Assembly (NCBI RefSeq): GCF_022557175.1
Contig: NZ_CP092915.1
Location: 3,658,001-3,722,000 of the forward strand
DNA: 64,000 bases
Origin: Mycolicibacterium sp. YH-1
GTDB taxonomy: Bacteria; Actinomycetota; Actinomycetes; Mycobacteriales; Mycobacteriaceae
Direction: 5' to 3'
Of the stretch, positions 37,640-47,324 are shown one piece after another. The position numbers and the translations under genes were made by a program. The notes under the pieces were generated by a model. That model did not search any database. It saw nothing but the letters and a program-made list of their open reading frames with translations, and was not told the origin of the DNA. Numbering within the stretch: the stretch's first letter is position 1; each line of letters starts with the position of its first letter.

Positions 37640-38329
37640 CTAGGTCCCCAGCTTCGAGAAGATGTAGAAGTTGGCAAAACTGGTGTTATCCGGATCCTTC
37701 CCGGAATACGGATAGCGGTTCTCGATCGTCTTCGTCAGTGCGAAATCCGCCTGGTTGGATTCCACCCACCGCGTGAACTTCCGGTGCCGAACGTGTGGGT
37801 TTGGCCAATCGGAATCGAAATCGCTCGCATAGACAATGACGTGCTTCCTGGCGGCGGCAAACAACTGCCGCATGTAGCCATCAAATGTCTCGTCCTCCAC
37901 CAAGTGGTAGATCACATCAAGCGACAAAGCGAGATCGGCCCGATACTGGGCCGGCACCTCTGAGGTATGCAGAATCTCTACGGATTGATCGGCGGAGAAT
38001 CTAGCTCGGGTCGCTTTGACAACGGTCTCAGACACGTCCACACCGATGTAGCTGGGATAATTCGCGAGCCGCAGTTGGGCACCGTCACCCACCCCGAACT
38101 CGATGACGTTGCCGATGCTGTTGGACGCTACAAAGTCGTTCAGCACTTCCGCCTTGAAGGCAGCCAACCGGTTGTAGGAACCTGCACCAGAATTCCCACC
38201 CGACCTGTACCGGTTCTCCCAGTAGTCGGCCGAATTGTCGAACTTAGGCCCACCGCCCAGCGAGGTCTTCAGCCTAACGAGGAGATTCCTGAATCCAGAC
38301 CGCCCACCAGCCAATTCACTCTCGGCCAC
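37640..38329 (-). CDS. SAM-dependent methyltransferase
   Basis: A 229-residue class I methyltransferase with SAM-binding motif NVIEFGVGDGAQLRLANYPSYIGVDVSETVVKA and a post-motif II YHLVEDETF region. The C-terminus carries RYPYSGKDPDNTSFANFYIF. It likely methylates a sugar or lipid hydroxyl in the pathway (inference). Base composition here is lower in GC than flanking housekeeping genes, suggesting a distinct origin of this sub-region. Confidence 0.85.
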   Translation of the reverse strand: MAESELAGGRSGFRNLLVRLKTSLGGGPKFDNSADYWENRYRSGGNSGAGSYNRLAAFKAEVLNDFVASNSIGNVIEFGVGDGAQLRLANYPSYIGVDVSETVVKATRARFSADQSVEILHTSEVPAQYRADLALSLDVIYHLVEDETFDGYMRQLFAAARKHVIVYASDFDSDWPNPHVRHRKFTRWVESNQADFALTKTIENRYPYSGKDPDNTSFANFYIFSKLGT

Positions 38330-38558
38330 TCGCTATCCTCGTTTCTCATTAGCAGTAATAGGCCGCAGATTGCTTCCACCACAATATTTGGGCGAAGTGG
38401 GCTTTGGCTCGAACATTACCTCACGCTCCGCTTCTACCACCCTGTACCACAACACCTTTGAACATCGGAAATGGCGATTGGTCATAGTGAGGCGGAAATG
38501 AGTGTGCCCAACTATGCACAATCAAACGTTTGCCGTATTGAGCGGCAATCGCGGCAGC

Positions 38559-39497
38559 TCAGGGTGACACTGACTGCGACCTCGCCTCAGCGTTGGCTAG
38601 CGGACCGGGGAACTGAACCTGCGCACTCTTACCAAGCCAGGCATTCTCGGCCTTGTCTGCGATGGCATCGTTGGCTGTCCCCTTCCGATCCCAGAGTCCG
38701 CGACTGGCTGCAACCGGCATTTCCCACCAAAGAGCGGGTGTATCACGAACCTGCCGTATTGGGACGTCTGTCGCCACAGCTGCATAGTGCAACCAGAAGT
38801 CATCGGCCCGCGGACACACTCTCGTGAACTCGTCGCCGCGGTCCTTGAGCGTACGGAGCAATTGTGGTGGATAGGCAACCCCGGAGACGCCAGTAGCGAA
38901 TACTCGCGGAGATGGCTCAGTGGTGGAGCAGACCGGCCACGTGCCGTACGGTCCTTCGCCCCGGATTCGGGCACGAAACGCGGTGACCTCGTTCGGTTGG
39001 TGCGCCGCAAGCAATTCCTCAAGCCACGTCGGCGGGTAGTAGGCGTCGTCGTCAACCGTTACCAGCGTGCTGTCGGGTTCCCGTTGGAGAATCTCCTGGA
39101 CGTACGGAAAGTACTTCTTGTGAGGTCCGTAGTCGTGGCAGAGCCGGATCTCCAGCCCTCGCGCCTGTAAGCGTCTGAGAGATGCAGGCGGATCCGCCAC
39201 CGTTTCGGCGTCATCGAGCCACAGGATCAGGCGACGCGGCCGAACCGTACCGCTTCCGATCGTCTCGATGGTTTTCCACACCGTGGCGATCCGTCTGCCA
39301 TAAGTCGTCAATGACACGTTGGCGTCGCCGACGCCGACGATTGGCGCCTTCGACCGGTGATTTGTTAGCACGAGTCGCGGCCACAGCATCGCGAATTCGG
39401 CCAGAGCCCTGCACCGCCCGAAAAACGATGTCGGATACACGCCGGTGTTTAGCGTCACGTGCCCGGCCTCCATACCGCATATCGGTTGATGAAACAC
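38559..39497 (-). CDS. GT-A fold glycosyltransferase-like protein
   Basis: This 312-residue protein has VTVDDDAYYPPTWLEELLAAH near the middle, a DDD/DxD-like donor-binding segment, and WLDDAETVADPPASLRRLQARGLEIRLCHDYGPHKKY before it, a pattern seen in glycosyltransferase-like proteins. A later ADDFWLHYAAVATDVPI may be the acceptor region. Codon use is slightly different from that of the neighbouring operons. No other function is apparent; the substrate is unknown. Confidence 0.7.
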   Translation of the reverse strand: MFHQPICGMEAGHVTLNTGVYPTSFFGRCRALAEFAMLWPRLVLTNHRSKAPIVGVGDANVSLTTYGRRIATVWKTIETIGSGTVRPRRLILWLDDAETVADPPASLRRLQARGLEIRLCHDYGPHKKYFPYVQEILQREPDSTLVTVDDDAYYPPTWLEELLAAHQPNEVTAFRARIRGEGPYGTWPVCSTTEPSPRVFATGVSGVAYPPQLLRTLKDRGDEFTRVCPRADDFWLHYAAVATDVPIRQVRDTPALWWEMPVAASRGLWDRKGTANDAIADKAENAWLGKSAQVQFPGPLANAEARSQSVSP

Positions 39498-39887
39498 CAG
39501 CGACTGCTCTCCGAGTTAGCAGACCGGGTCGAACCGACGCGTTGTGAATGCGGGAACGACCGTGGTGGTGGCCGATTTTCGTCTCCGGACACCGGCCAAC
39601 AATAGCGAACAGGCCAACCACTTGCAGTCCAGTTCAGGAGGACAGTTCCCCGAATTCCGGGACGCTAAGAACCATTGCTTTCTAGCAAATAATGCATGGA
39701 AGACGTGCTCCACGGGTGCCACAATTGAATTGACTCAGTACCGTGGAAAATGCGCGCGGTAGCCACGTGATCGATCATCGTTTCTCACCAGCAGGCGCAG
39801 TTACGGCGAAGCCGGGCCGACAAGACTGGCGGGCTGATCCGCCGACACGCCAGGGCCGGCCGAGCCGCCGGATCGGTCCCGCGATCG
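39498..39887. other. Intergenic region after mmpL and before the GT gene
   Basis: This 390-base gap between two minus-strand genes is AT-richer over about 39590-39770, and short frames inside it have no family features. It probably carries the promoter of the downstream GT gene (39497). No operator is identified. Confidence 0.5.
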
Positions 39888-42800
39888 CTAGCTGTCTTTA
39901 TCGCCCCATGCCAGCGTCACCGTGCTGGCCGTACGCACCGCCGTCGCGTACCCGTTGTCGTCATCGAGGTCTTCCTCGAAGTCATCGGTGTCATCGGAGT
40001 CACGACGCTGCAGGATGGGGCCGGTGTCCTCGTCGCCATGGTCGTCGAACCACTCCGCGTCGGCCGCCTCGGCGGCCTTGCGTTCGGCTGCACTGCGCCG
40101 GACGGCCTCAAGCAGCTGCCTCGGTGTCTTCGACGGCCACCAGTTCTTGTCACCGGCGAGCACAGCCATAGCGGGCACGGTGATGGTGCGCACGATGAAG
40201 GTGTCCAGCAGCAGGCCCACGCCGATGACGAAGCCCATCTGAACCACCGTGGCGAGGCTGCTGACCGTCAACGCGAGCATCGAGGCCGCGAAGATCAGAC
40301 CCGCCGACGTGATCACGCCACCCGTCGCGCCCACCGTCTTGATCACCGCCGAGGGCACACCGAGTTTCGCCTCGTCGCGTATTCGCGATATCAGCAAAAG
40401 ATTGTAATCGGCCCCTACCGCGACCAGGACGAGAAATGCCATTCCCGCCACACTCCAGTAAATATCCTCGCCTAAGAGGACCTGGAAGAACAGAACTCCA
40501 AGACCCATTGCAGAGACAAAGGACAACACCACCGAGAGCATCAGATAGATCGGGGCGACAACCGCCCGCAGGATGAGCGCGAGAATCAGGAACACCACGA
40601 CAAGAGTCATGACGATGATGTAGATCAGGTCTGCGTTGTAGTGGTTGCGGATGTCATTGTTGAACGCCGAGAACCCGACCATGCTGATCTGCGCATTGGC
40701 CAGACTGGTATTCGGCCGCGCGCTCTCCGCGGCGTCGATGATGTCATCGACCTGGTCCATCGCCTCCACGCCGAACGGGTTCAGCGCCGTCTGGACCAGA
40801 TACCTGACCGTGTGGCCGTCCTCGGAGACGAACAGCTGGGCGGCCTTCTTGAACTCCTTCTGGTCGAGGATCTGCGGCGGAATGTAGAAACCGGACATAG
40901 CCGGGTCAGAGGCGTCGCGCTTCATCGCCAACAGGAAGCTGGACGCCTGATCGAGGCCGCCACCGATATTGCGGGTTTGATCCACGAGCAACTGCACGCC
41001 GTCGGCGAGCTGCTTGCTCGAATCGGCGAGCTTGTCCACGTTCGAGCGCAGTTCCCCGAGCTTGCGGTCGAGATCGGCCTCGTTCTCGATGCCCAGCGCC
41101 TGCAGTCCAGCGAGCGCCCGCTCGACGTTCAACCCGACCTTGCGGATCACGTTGTCGACACGGTCGGTGCCCTTGGTCTCCTTGAGGCCGCGGCTGAGCG
41201 CCTCCAGATAGGCGATGTCCGCCTCGTTGTAGCCCTCGACCCTGCGCTGCAGTTCTGCGCGGGACGCCACGCACGCGGGATCGATGTTGCACGCCACGCT
41301 GTTGTTCAGCACCAAGAGCATCGACTTCGATGAGCGATAGGCCTCTGTCACCTGCTCGAGGCTGCCTCCGAGCGAATCGCCAACGGTGTGCATGTTGGCG
41401 ACGATGCCGGCTTCCTTTTCGAGTTGGTCAAAGGTGACGTCCTCGCCCATGGCCTCCTTGATCGCGATCAATCCGCTGACCACTTCGCGGATCGACCCCA
41501 TCGAGCCAATCAGCTGCGTCCTGATCTGGTTGTGCACGTCGGCCATCTGATGTGCGCCGTTGGTCAACGCGTCGAGGTTGCTGTTGTTGCTCTCGATCAG
41601 GCCAGACGCGTCGCCCAGCTTGGTTCCCACCTCGCCGGCCTGGTAGGTCGACTTCGCCTCCTGCAACATCTCGCCGGTCGGCCTGGTGATGCCACGCACG
41701 AGGTCGATTCCGGGCACCTGGCTGATTCGCTGCGCCATCTGCTCCAGATCGGCCAACGACTTGGGAGACCGTAGGTCCACGTCAGGCGCGTGCACCATGA
41801 TGAACTGCTGCATCGTGGAACTGACCGGGAAGTGCTTGGTGAGCGCGTCGTAGCCCTGATTGCTCTCGGCATCTGCCGGCAGGTTCTGGCGGTCGTCGTA
41901 GTTGTACTTCACAAACGCGGCACACCCCGCCAACGCCAGCAACACTGCCAGGCTCCCGGCGAGATGGATCTTCGGTCGGCGCACGATGTGCACCGCAGAC
42001 CTCCGCCAGAATCGCCCGGTGAGGTCCTTGCGGACCTTGACCCAGCCACGTCGCCCGGCGAGCACCATCAGCGAAGGCAGAATGGTCAGCGCCCCCAGGA
42101 CCGCGATGGCGATGGTCACGGCCAGCGAGGGGCCCACGGTGAGGAACACGCCGAGCGAGGCGAAGGACAGCCCCATGAACGTCACCGCGACGGTCGCTGC
42201 GGACCCCGTGATCACCTCGCCGATCGTCGCGATCGAGGTGACCACGGCGTCGTCGGAGCTCATGCCGTTGCGCAGGCACTCCTGATATCGACTGAACAGG
42301 AACACCGCGTAGTCGACCCCGGCGCCCATCATCATGCCGGTCATCAGAATCATGGTCTGCGGACCCAGTGGTAGCCCGAGTTCGCCCATACCGGCGACGA
42401 CCTGCTGCGCGACGGCCATCGAGATACCGATGGTGATCAACGGCATCAACATCGCCACGAGGTTGCGATAGACGATGATCAGGATCGTCAGGATGGTGAC
42501 GACCGTGGAGACCTCGATGATCAGCTGGTCACGAGCACCGATCTTGTTGAGATCTTCGAACGTCGCGGCCCCACCCACCACGTTGACGTCCAGCGTTGCG
42601 CCGGCCGTCGCCTCCTCGACCACCTTGATCGCGCTCCGGTACGCCCTCTGGCCCGTCCCGGTGCCCATGGTCCCGGCCAGGCTGATCGGGAGCGTCCAAG
42701 CCTTGCCGTCCTCGCTGGTCATCGCCTTGCGAAGTTCGGGGATGGCCACGAAGTTCTGAGTGGACTTCACATTGGTGGTGTCAGCGCCCAGCTGCTCCAC

Positions 42801-43124
42801 CAGCCGTCGGTACACATCCTCGTCGGCCGAGTCCAGACCGTTCTCGTTCGACAACACGACGACGGCGACGTTGCCACCATCAGCCTCTTTGAACGCCGAC
42901 TTCATCAGCGCGGTCGACGCCAGCATCTGCGAGCCCTCGGGCAGGAGCGGCGGCGGGTTCTTCTGCGCCACCACGGCCAGCGGGCTGATCAAGAGGAACA
43001 GCACGCCCGCCAGCGCCACCCAGAACGCGAGGATCGCGACGGGACGCCGAACCACGAAGCGTCCCAGCGCTTCGAAAATGCCATGCACCGAGACGCCACG
43101 GACGTCGGCGCGGCTGAACACCAT
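39888..43124 (-). CDS. mmpL: MmpL-family lipid transporter
   Basis: The 1078-residue RND-type transporter has 12 transmembrane helices with two large periplasmic loops. The proton-relay Asp-Tyr pairs are visible in GAGVDYAVFLFSRYQE (TM4) and AVGADYNLLLISRIRDE (TM10). The second loop contains a coiled-coil-like stretch (LGELRSNVDKLADSSKQLADGVQ). The acidic C-terminal tail (DSDDTDDFEEDLDDDNG) follows. It would move the glycolipid or its precursor. It is divergent from the GT1 gene. No mmpS partner is in the window. By position it corresponds to mmpL12 of M. tuberculosis. Confidence 0.95.
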   Translation of the reverse strand: MVFSRADVRGVSVHGIFEALGRFVVRRPVAILAFWVALAGVLFLLISPLAVVAQKNPPPLLPEGSQMLASTALMKSAFKEADGGNVAVVVLSNENGLDSADEDVYRRLVEQLGADTTNVKSTQNFVAIPELRKAMTSEDGKAWTLPISLAGTMGTGTGQRAYRSAIKVVEEATAGATLDVNVVGGAATFEDLNKIGARDQLIIEVSTVVTILTILIIVYRNLVAMLMPLITIGISMAVAQQVVAGMGELGLPLGPQTMILMTGMMMGAGVDYAVFLFSRYQECLRNGMSSDDAVVTSIATIGEVITGSAATVAVTFMGLSFASLGVFLTVGPSLAVTIAIAVLGALTILPSLMVLAGRRGWVKVRKDLTGRFWRRSAVHIVRRPKIHLAGSLAVLLALAGCAAFVKYNYDDRQNLPADAESNQGYDALTKHFPVSSTMQQFIMVHAPDVDLRSPKSLADLEQMAQRISQVPGIDLVRGITRPTGEMLQEAKSTYQAGEVGTKLGDASGLIESNNSNLDALTNGAHQMADVHNQIRTQLIGSMGSIREVVSGLIAIKEAMGEDVTFDQLEKEAGIVANMHTVGDSLGGSLEQVTEAYRSSKSMLLVLNNSVACNIDPACVASRAELQRRVEGYNEADIAYLEALSRGLKETKGTDRVDNVIRKVGLNVERALAGLQALGIENEADLDRKLGELRSNVDKLADSSKQLADGVQLLVDQTRNIGGGLDQASSFLLAMKRDASDPAMSGFYIPPQILDQKEFKKAAQLFVSEDGHTVRYLVQTALNPFGVEAMDQVDDIIDAAESARPNTSLANAQISMVGFSAFNNDIRNHYNADLIYIIVMTLVVVFLILALILRAVVAPIYLMLSVVLSFVSAMGLGVLFFQVLLGEDIYWSVAGMAFLVLVAVGADYNLLLISRIRDEAKLGVPSAVIKTVGATGGVITSAGLIFAASMLALTVSSLATVVQMGFVIGVGLLLDTFIVRTITVPAMAVLAGDKNWWPSKTPRQLLEAVRRSAAERKAAEAADAEWFDDHGDEDTGPILQRRDSDDTDDFEEDLDDDNGYATAVRTASTVTLAWGDKDS

Positions 43125-43211
43125 GTGAGGTTACACCGGCCAGCAACCATCGGGGCCTCTGTGTTTGCCGGTCGGGTGCAACCTGAGCAACGCGTAAAGT
43201 GCGTCACGTGC

Positions 43212-43222
43212 TGTAATCGTGT
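43212..43222 (+). promoter_or_regulatory. -10-like promoter element of the GT1 gene
   Basis: TGTAAT at 43212-43217 lies five bases before GTG 43223, and there is no ribosome-binding site, pointing to a leaderless transcript. The 98-base gap between mmpL and this gene must also contain the mmpL promoter on the other strand. Confidence 0.4.
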
Positions 43223-44581
43223 GTGCCTGCACCAAAAGCCGAGAGTTCGTCTGAAAACAATGACCTTTCATACCAATCGGCGAATTCGGCTGCGGTTGCC
43301 CCGCCGTCCACGGGAGAGGCGCCGCTGACGTTCGCGATCGCCGTCCACGGCACCAGGGGTGATGTCGAGCCCTGCGCAGCTGTCGCGCGGGAACTGTTGC
43401 GCCGAGGACACCAGGTGCGTATGGCGGTGCCACCCAATCTGCTCGACTTCGTCGCGGCGGCTGGCCTCGGAACTGCCGCAGAGTACGGCGTGGACTCCCA
43501 GAAACAGTTGGACGCAGACATCTTTCGGGACTGGTGGAAGCTCCAGAATCCGATGACAGTGGTGCGCCGTAGCCGCGAGTACGTCACCCAGGGCTGGGCC
43601 GAGATGAGTGAGACTCTGACGAGCCTGGCCACCGACGCCGACCTGATCCTTACGGGCACGACCTACCAGGAGGTCGCGGCCAACGTCGCAGAGGCGCAGC
43701 GCATTCCGCTTGCGGCGCTGCACTACTTCCCCTGCCGTGTGAACAGCGAGATGCTGCCCGTTCGGCTACCCACACCGGTGCTGCACACCGGGTGGTCACT
43801 GGTCGAGTGGGTGCACTGGAAGGTTATGCGCAAGGCGGAGGATGACCAGCGACGCGTGCTTGGCCTGCCGCAGGCCAAGGTTCGCGCGATCCGGCGCATC
43901 GTCGAGGGCGGGGCGCTCGAGATCCAGGCCTACGACAAGGTGTTCTATCCCGGCCTGACCGAGGAGTGGCACGGCACCCGGCCGCTCGTCGGGTCGCTAT
44001 CCCTGCAATTGCCCACGGCGGCCGACGACGAGTTGGCGGCCTGGATCGCAGCAGGCACGCCACCAATCTATTTCGGCTTCGGCAGCATGCCGGTCGACTC
44101 CCCCGCAGACGCCATCGCGATGATCACCTCGGTGTGCGCTGACCTCGGCGAGCGGGCCCTGATCAGCACCGGGGTGTGGGACGTCGATGACGTAGCAGCA
44201 AACGACCGCGTCAAACTGGTCGGCCCGGTAAACCACTCCACAGTCTTTCCGGCCTGCCGGGCGGTGGTCCACCACGGCGGTGCCGGCACGGTCGCCGCCA
44301 GTGTGCGATCCGGTGTTCCGACCGTGGTGCTGTGGGTCGGAGCCGACCAGCCGGTCTGGGCCTCGCGGATCAACCGTCTCAAGGTCGGTGTGGCCCAGCG
44401 CTTCTCGCGCACATCCAAACGATCACTGACGAAGGCGCTGCGCACCGCACTGACCCCGGAGTACCAGAAACGCGCACGCGAGGCCGCAGCACGGATGACG
44501 CCACCTGAGCAGAGCGCCGCGGCGACAGCCGATCTACTCGAGGCGGCCGCCCGCCGAGGCCGGGTGGCCTCGACCGCCTAG
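43223..44581 (+). CDS. GT1-family glycosyltransferase (GT-B fold)
   Basis: The 452-residue enzyme resembles the mycobacterial glycosyltransferases near pks5 (Rv1524/Rv1526c group) and GPL/PGL rhamnosyltransferases. The N-terminal domain begins LTFAIAVHGTRGDVEPCAAVARELLRRGHQVRMAVP and the C-terminal donor motif is VVHHGGAGTVAASVRSGVPTVVLWVGADQPVWA, typical of UGT/GtfA-like enzymes. The donor sugar cannot be read from sequence. It converges with the acyltransferase gene, five bases apart. Confidence 0.93.
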   Translation: MPAPKAESSSENNDLSYQSANSAAVAPPSTGEAPLTFAIAVHGTRGDVEPCAAVARELLRRGHQVRMAVPPNLLDFVAAAGLGTAAEYGVDSQKQLDADIFRDWWKLQNPMTVVRRSREYVTQGWAEMSETLTSLATDADLILTGTTYQEVAANVAEAQRIPLAALHYFPCRVNSEMLPVRLPTPVLHTGWSLVEWVHWKVMRKAEDDQRRVLGLPQAKVRAIRRIVEGGALEIQAYDKVFYPGLTEEWHGTRPLVGSLSLQLPTAADDELAAWIAAGTPPIYFGFGSMPVDSPADAIAMITSVCADLGERALISTGVWDVDDVAANDRVKLVGPVNHSTVFPACRAVVHHGGAGTVAASVRSGVPTVVLWVGADQPVWASRINRLKVGVAQRFSRTSKRSLTKALRTALTPEYQKRAREAAARMTPPEQSAAATADLLEAAARRGRVASTA

Positions 44582-44586
44582 CTCAC

Positions 44587-45957
44587 CTAGATGATGGTTG
44601 CCTTGAGGTCGAAGTCGTCCAGGGTTGCCACCAGCTGATCGGCCAACCACTCGCGAGTATTCGCAGCGCCGACCTCGTAGCCGACGACACCGATCGACAC
44701 CGTCCCCACGACCTCTCCGGCCACTACCACCAGTTGTCCCCCGACGCGCTCGAGCGCATTGCGCCACACGTTCTGGTCCGGGGGTCGGAACATTACATAG
44801 TCCGCATCGGTTCCGTCGGGGTGCGCGATCTCCGCAGGTACGACGCCGACGTTGGAACAGGAAACCGGCAGGTCACCGAAGACCAGATCGGCTGTGCGTC
44901 CGACCGCCCGCCTCGGGACGTACGGCGTCACCGGCAGCAGGGCGTGCGTGTCGTCGGGCCCGTCACGAACCTCGCCGAGAGCCGTCCTGACCGCCGACCG
45001 CGTCGCCGTCAGATCGGTCGTCACCGACGCTGGGTCGACGGTTGCCGTCGCGATCTTCATCGCGTTCCCACGCCGATCCTCGACGCCATCACGATCGCTT
45101 ATCGCGATCAGCAGGGTCACCGAGCCGTCGTCGGGGCTGACCCGTCCCAGCCGTGTTCCCAGCAGTGACGAGATCCCGGCCAGCAGTGAATAGGTGTTTC
45201 CGCCAAGGCTCTTCGCGCGAGCGTCCCAGTCCGCCACGTCGATAATCGCCGACACCGCCGGAAGGACCACCTGGCAGTCGACCGCCTGGGTCGCAGGCGG
45301 CCGGGACGCACCCGACGACGAGATCTCGCCGCGGCGGCGATAGGCATACTTCACGGCGTGGACCACCGTGCGACCGAACTCCGGCAGGTCGCGAATCACC
45401 TGACGCGTGTCAGAAGCCAGTGCTGCCAACCTCTTTCGTGATTTCGGCAGCCGGTACCCGAAGTCGCTGGTGTTGCCGGTGACGGCCTCGGCCACGACAC
45501 GCAGAGCTGCGCCACCGTCGAGCAGGCAATGCGAGAACACCAGGGTGACGGCGTTCGTACCATCGCTCATCGGCAGCACTCCGAGATGCCAGCCTGGTCC
45601 CTGCACCGGGTCGACACGAACCTGTGAGCGTTCTTCGATCCAATCGCTGAGTTCGCTCGGTGGTCGGACGCCCGCGACGTCCAGTGGCGCCGCGGGACCG
45701 GTGGCGGCGACCCATCGGTGCCGTCCGAACGGCAGCACCGACCGCTCGATCAACCGTCCGGCAAACGCATAGCCGATATTGGCGTGAAAACGCCGCAAAG
45801 CCTCCATGTCGACCGGACGCTCGTAGACCCAGACAAACTGCATCACCTGGGAACGCCCCGTGGCGTGCCATGTCAAGTACGTCGCCTGGTCGATGTACGC
45901 GAGGACGTCACTGCGGACGTGAGGAGCAGAGATGCCCCTGGACTGCTCAGCGCTCAT
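44587..45957 (-). CDS. HxxxDG-type acyltransferase (second of tandem pair)
   Basis: From ATG 45957, in the ATGA overlap with the upstream acyltransferase stop, the product has 456 residues. It contains the catalytic motif FSHCLLDGGAAL, then GNTYSLLAGISSLLGT and SCSNVGVVPAEIAHPDGTDADY, the second acidic region. It is homologous to the 45954-47321 protein and to 22553-23887. It is the last gene of pks-papA-acyltransferase-acyltransferase and likely transfers acyl chains onto the sugar head group (inference). In M. smegmatis the LOS locus has comparable acyltransferase-like genes beside papA and pks (from memory). Confidence 0.85.
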   Translation of the reverse strand: MSAEQSRGISAPHVRSDVLAYIDQATYLTWHATGRSQVMQFVWVYERPVDMEALRRFHANIGYAFAGRLIERSVLPFGRHRWVAATGPAAPLDVAGVRPPSELSDWIEERSQVRVDPVQGPGWHLGVLPMSDGTNAVTLVFSHCLLDGGAALRVVAEAVTGNTSDFGYRLPKSRKRLAALASDTRQVIRDLPEFGRTVVHAVKYAYRRRGEISSSGASRPPATQAVDCQVVLPAVSAIIDVADWDARAKSLGGNTYSLLAGISSLLGTRLGRVSPDDGSVTLLIAISDRDGVEDRRGNAMKIATATVDPASVTTDLTATRSAVRTALGEVRDGPDDTHALLPVTPYVPRRAVGRTADLVFGDLPVSCSNVGVVPAEIAHPDGTDADYVMFRPPDQNVWRNALERVGGQLVVVAGEVVGTVSIGVVGYEVGAANTREWLADQLVATLDDFDLKATII

Positions 45958-47321
45958 ACAATCGCGCCGGTCAGCTCGAACTCCGCCAATGTCGCAGCGA
46001 GACGCTCGCGCAGGCCAGCTTTGGTGTTCTCGCGACCGGGTTGATAGCCGACGACGGTGATGGTGACCTGGCCGCCGATGCGACCCCCCACGACGGTCAG
46101 CAGACCGTTGCGCTCCTCGAGCACCCTGCGGGTGATCTGACGATCCACACCCCGCAACATGACGTGCGCGGCCTGAGTCCCGTCCGGGCATGCGACCTCG
46201 ATGGGGAGGTCTCCGACATTCGAACACGACACTGGCTGTGCGGTGAACCCGAACGCCAGGTCCGCGGTCTGCCGTACCGCAACCTTCGGAATGAATGGCG
46301 TCAGCGGCAGCAGCTCGAACGTCTCATCGGGCTGCTCCCTCATCACCTTCAGCGCCTCGCGGATCGCCGCACGAGTGCCCGACAGGTCCTTTGTCACGTC
46401 GGTCGGATCGACCCTGACGTAGGCCAGGGTGACGGCGTTGGCGCGGTCGTCCTCCAGCGTGCGGTCGTTGATCGGCACGATCAGGCCCGCCGTCCCGTCG
46501 GCGGCGAGTTCACGGCCCTGGCAAACCGCCAGCCGGCCAGCCAGCCCGGCGAGCAGCGAATGACTGTTGCCGCCAAGGGCGGCCGCGCGCGCATCCCACT
46601 CCTCGATGTCGACGAAGGCCGACACGGCGGGTGCCACCACCGTCGCGTCCAGATCGACACCCTCGAGCCGGATCGGTCCGCGTTTTGCCGCGGCGGGCCG
46701 CTCCCGACGCTTGCGACTGAGGAACTTCACGGCCGCGACGAGCGTGCGGCCCAGTTCGGGCAGGTCGCTCATGGTCTGACGAGCGTCGGCCAGCAGTGCC
46801 TGGCGTCGCGTACGCGACCGGGGCGCTCGATAACCGAGATCCCGGCGATGTCCACCAACGGCTTCGAACACGGTGAGCAGGGCGGCTCCCCCGTCACCCA
46901 GGCAGTGCGAGCCGACGAGACTGATCACCGTTGATCCGTCGGTCAGCGGCAGCACGCCCATATGCCACCCGGGGCCGAACTCGGGGTCGATGGGGAGCTG
47001 GACGTGTTCATCGAGCCAGTCGCTGAGCTCGGCGCGCGGGCGGGGCTGCGACTCGACCAGCAGCGGCGCCGCAGGACCCGGTGCGGAGACCCATCTGTGC
47101 CGACCGAAGGGCAGCGCCGACGGTTCGATCAGCCTGCCCGCCAACCCGTACCCGAAGTTGTCGTGAAAGCGCCGCACTCCATCCATGTCGACGGGGTGGT
47201 CGTAGATCCACACCATCTGCATGGCCGCGGCCTGGCCCGTCGCCCGCAGCCCAAGGAACAGCGCCTGGTCGACGAAGTCGAGTGGGCGGTCGGTCGCGGG
47301 CGGCGTCTGGATCGACACCAT
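45954..47321 (-). CDS. HxxxDG-type acyltransferase (first of tandem pair)
   Basis: The 455-residue protein has GSHCLGDGGAALLTV as the catalytic motif, and shares with its partner the N-terminal region LDFVDQALFLGLRATGQ and ALPFGRHRWVSAPGPAAP. The start at 47321 is three bases after the papA stop (47325), so they are co-translated. Two adjacent, diverged acyltransferases suggest two acylation positions or two chain types. It belongs to the WS/DGAT-PapA condensation superfamily; the substrate is unknown. Confidence 0.85.
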   Translation of the reverse strand: MVSIQTPPATDRPLDFVDQALFLGLRATGQAAAMQMVWIYDHPVDMDGVRRFHDNFGYGLAGRLIEPSALPFGRHRWVSAPGPAAPLLVESQPRPRAELSDWLDEHVQLPIDPEFGPGWHMGVLPLTDGSTVISLVGSHCLGDGGAALLTVFEAVGGHRRDLGYRAPRSRTRRQALLADARQTMSDLPELGRTLVAAVKFLSRKRRERPAAAKRGPIRLEGVDLDATVVAPAVSAFVDIEEWDARAAALGGNSHSLLAGLAGRLAVCQGRELAADGTAGLIVPINDRTLEDDRANAVTLAYVRVDPTDVTKDLSGTRAAIREALKVMREQPDETFELLPLTPFIPKVAVRQTADLAFGFTAQPVSCSNVGDLPIEVACPDGTQAAHVMLRGVDRQITRRVLEERNGLLTVVGGRIGGQVTITVVGYQPGRENTKAGLRERLAATLAEFELTGAIV

Positions 47322-47324
47322 GGA

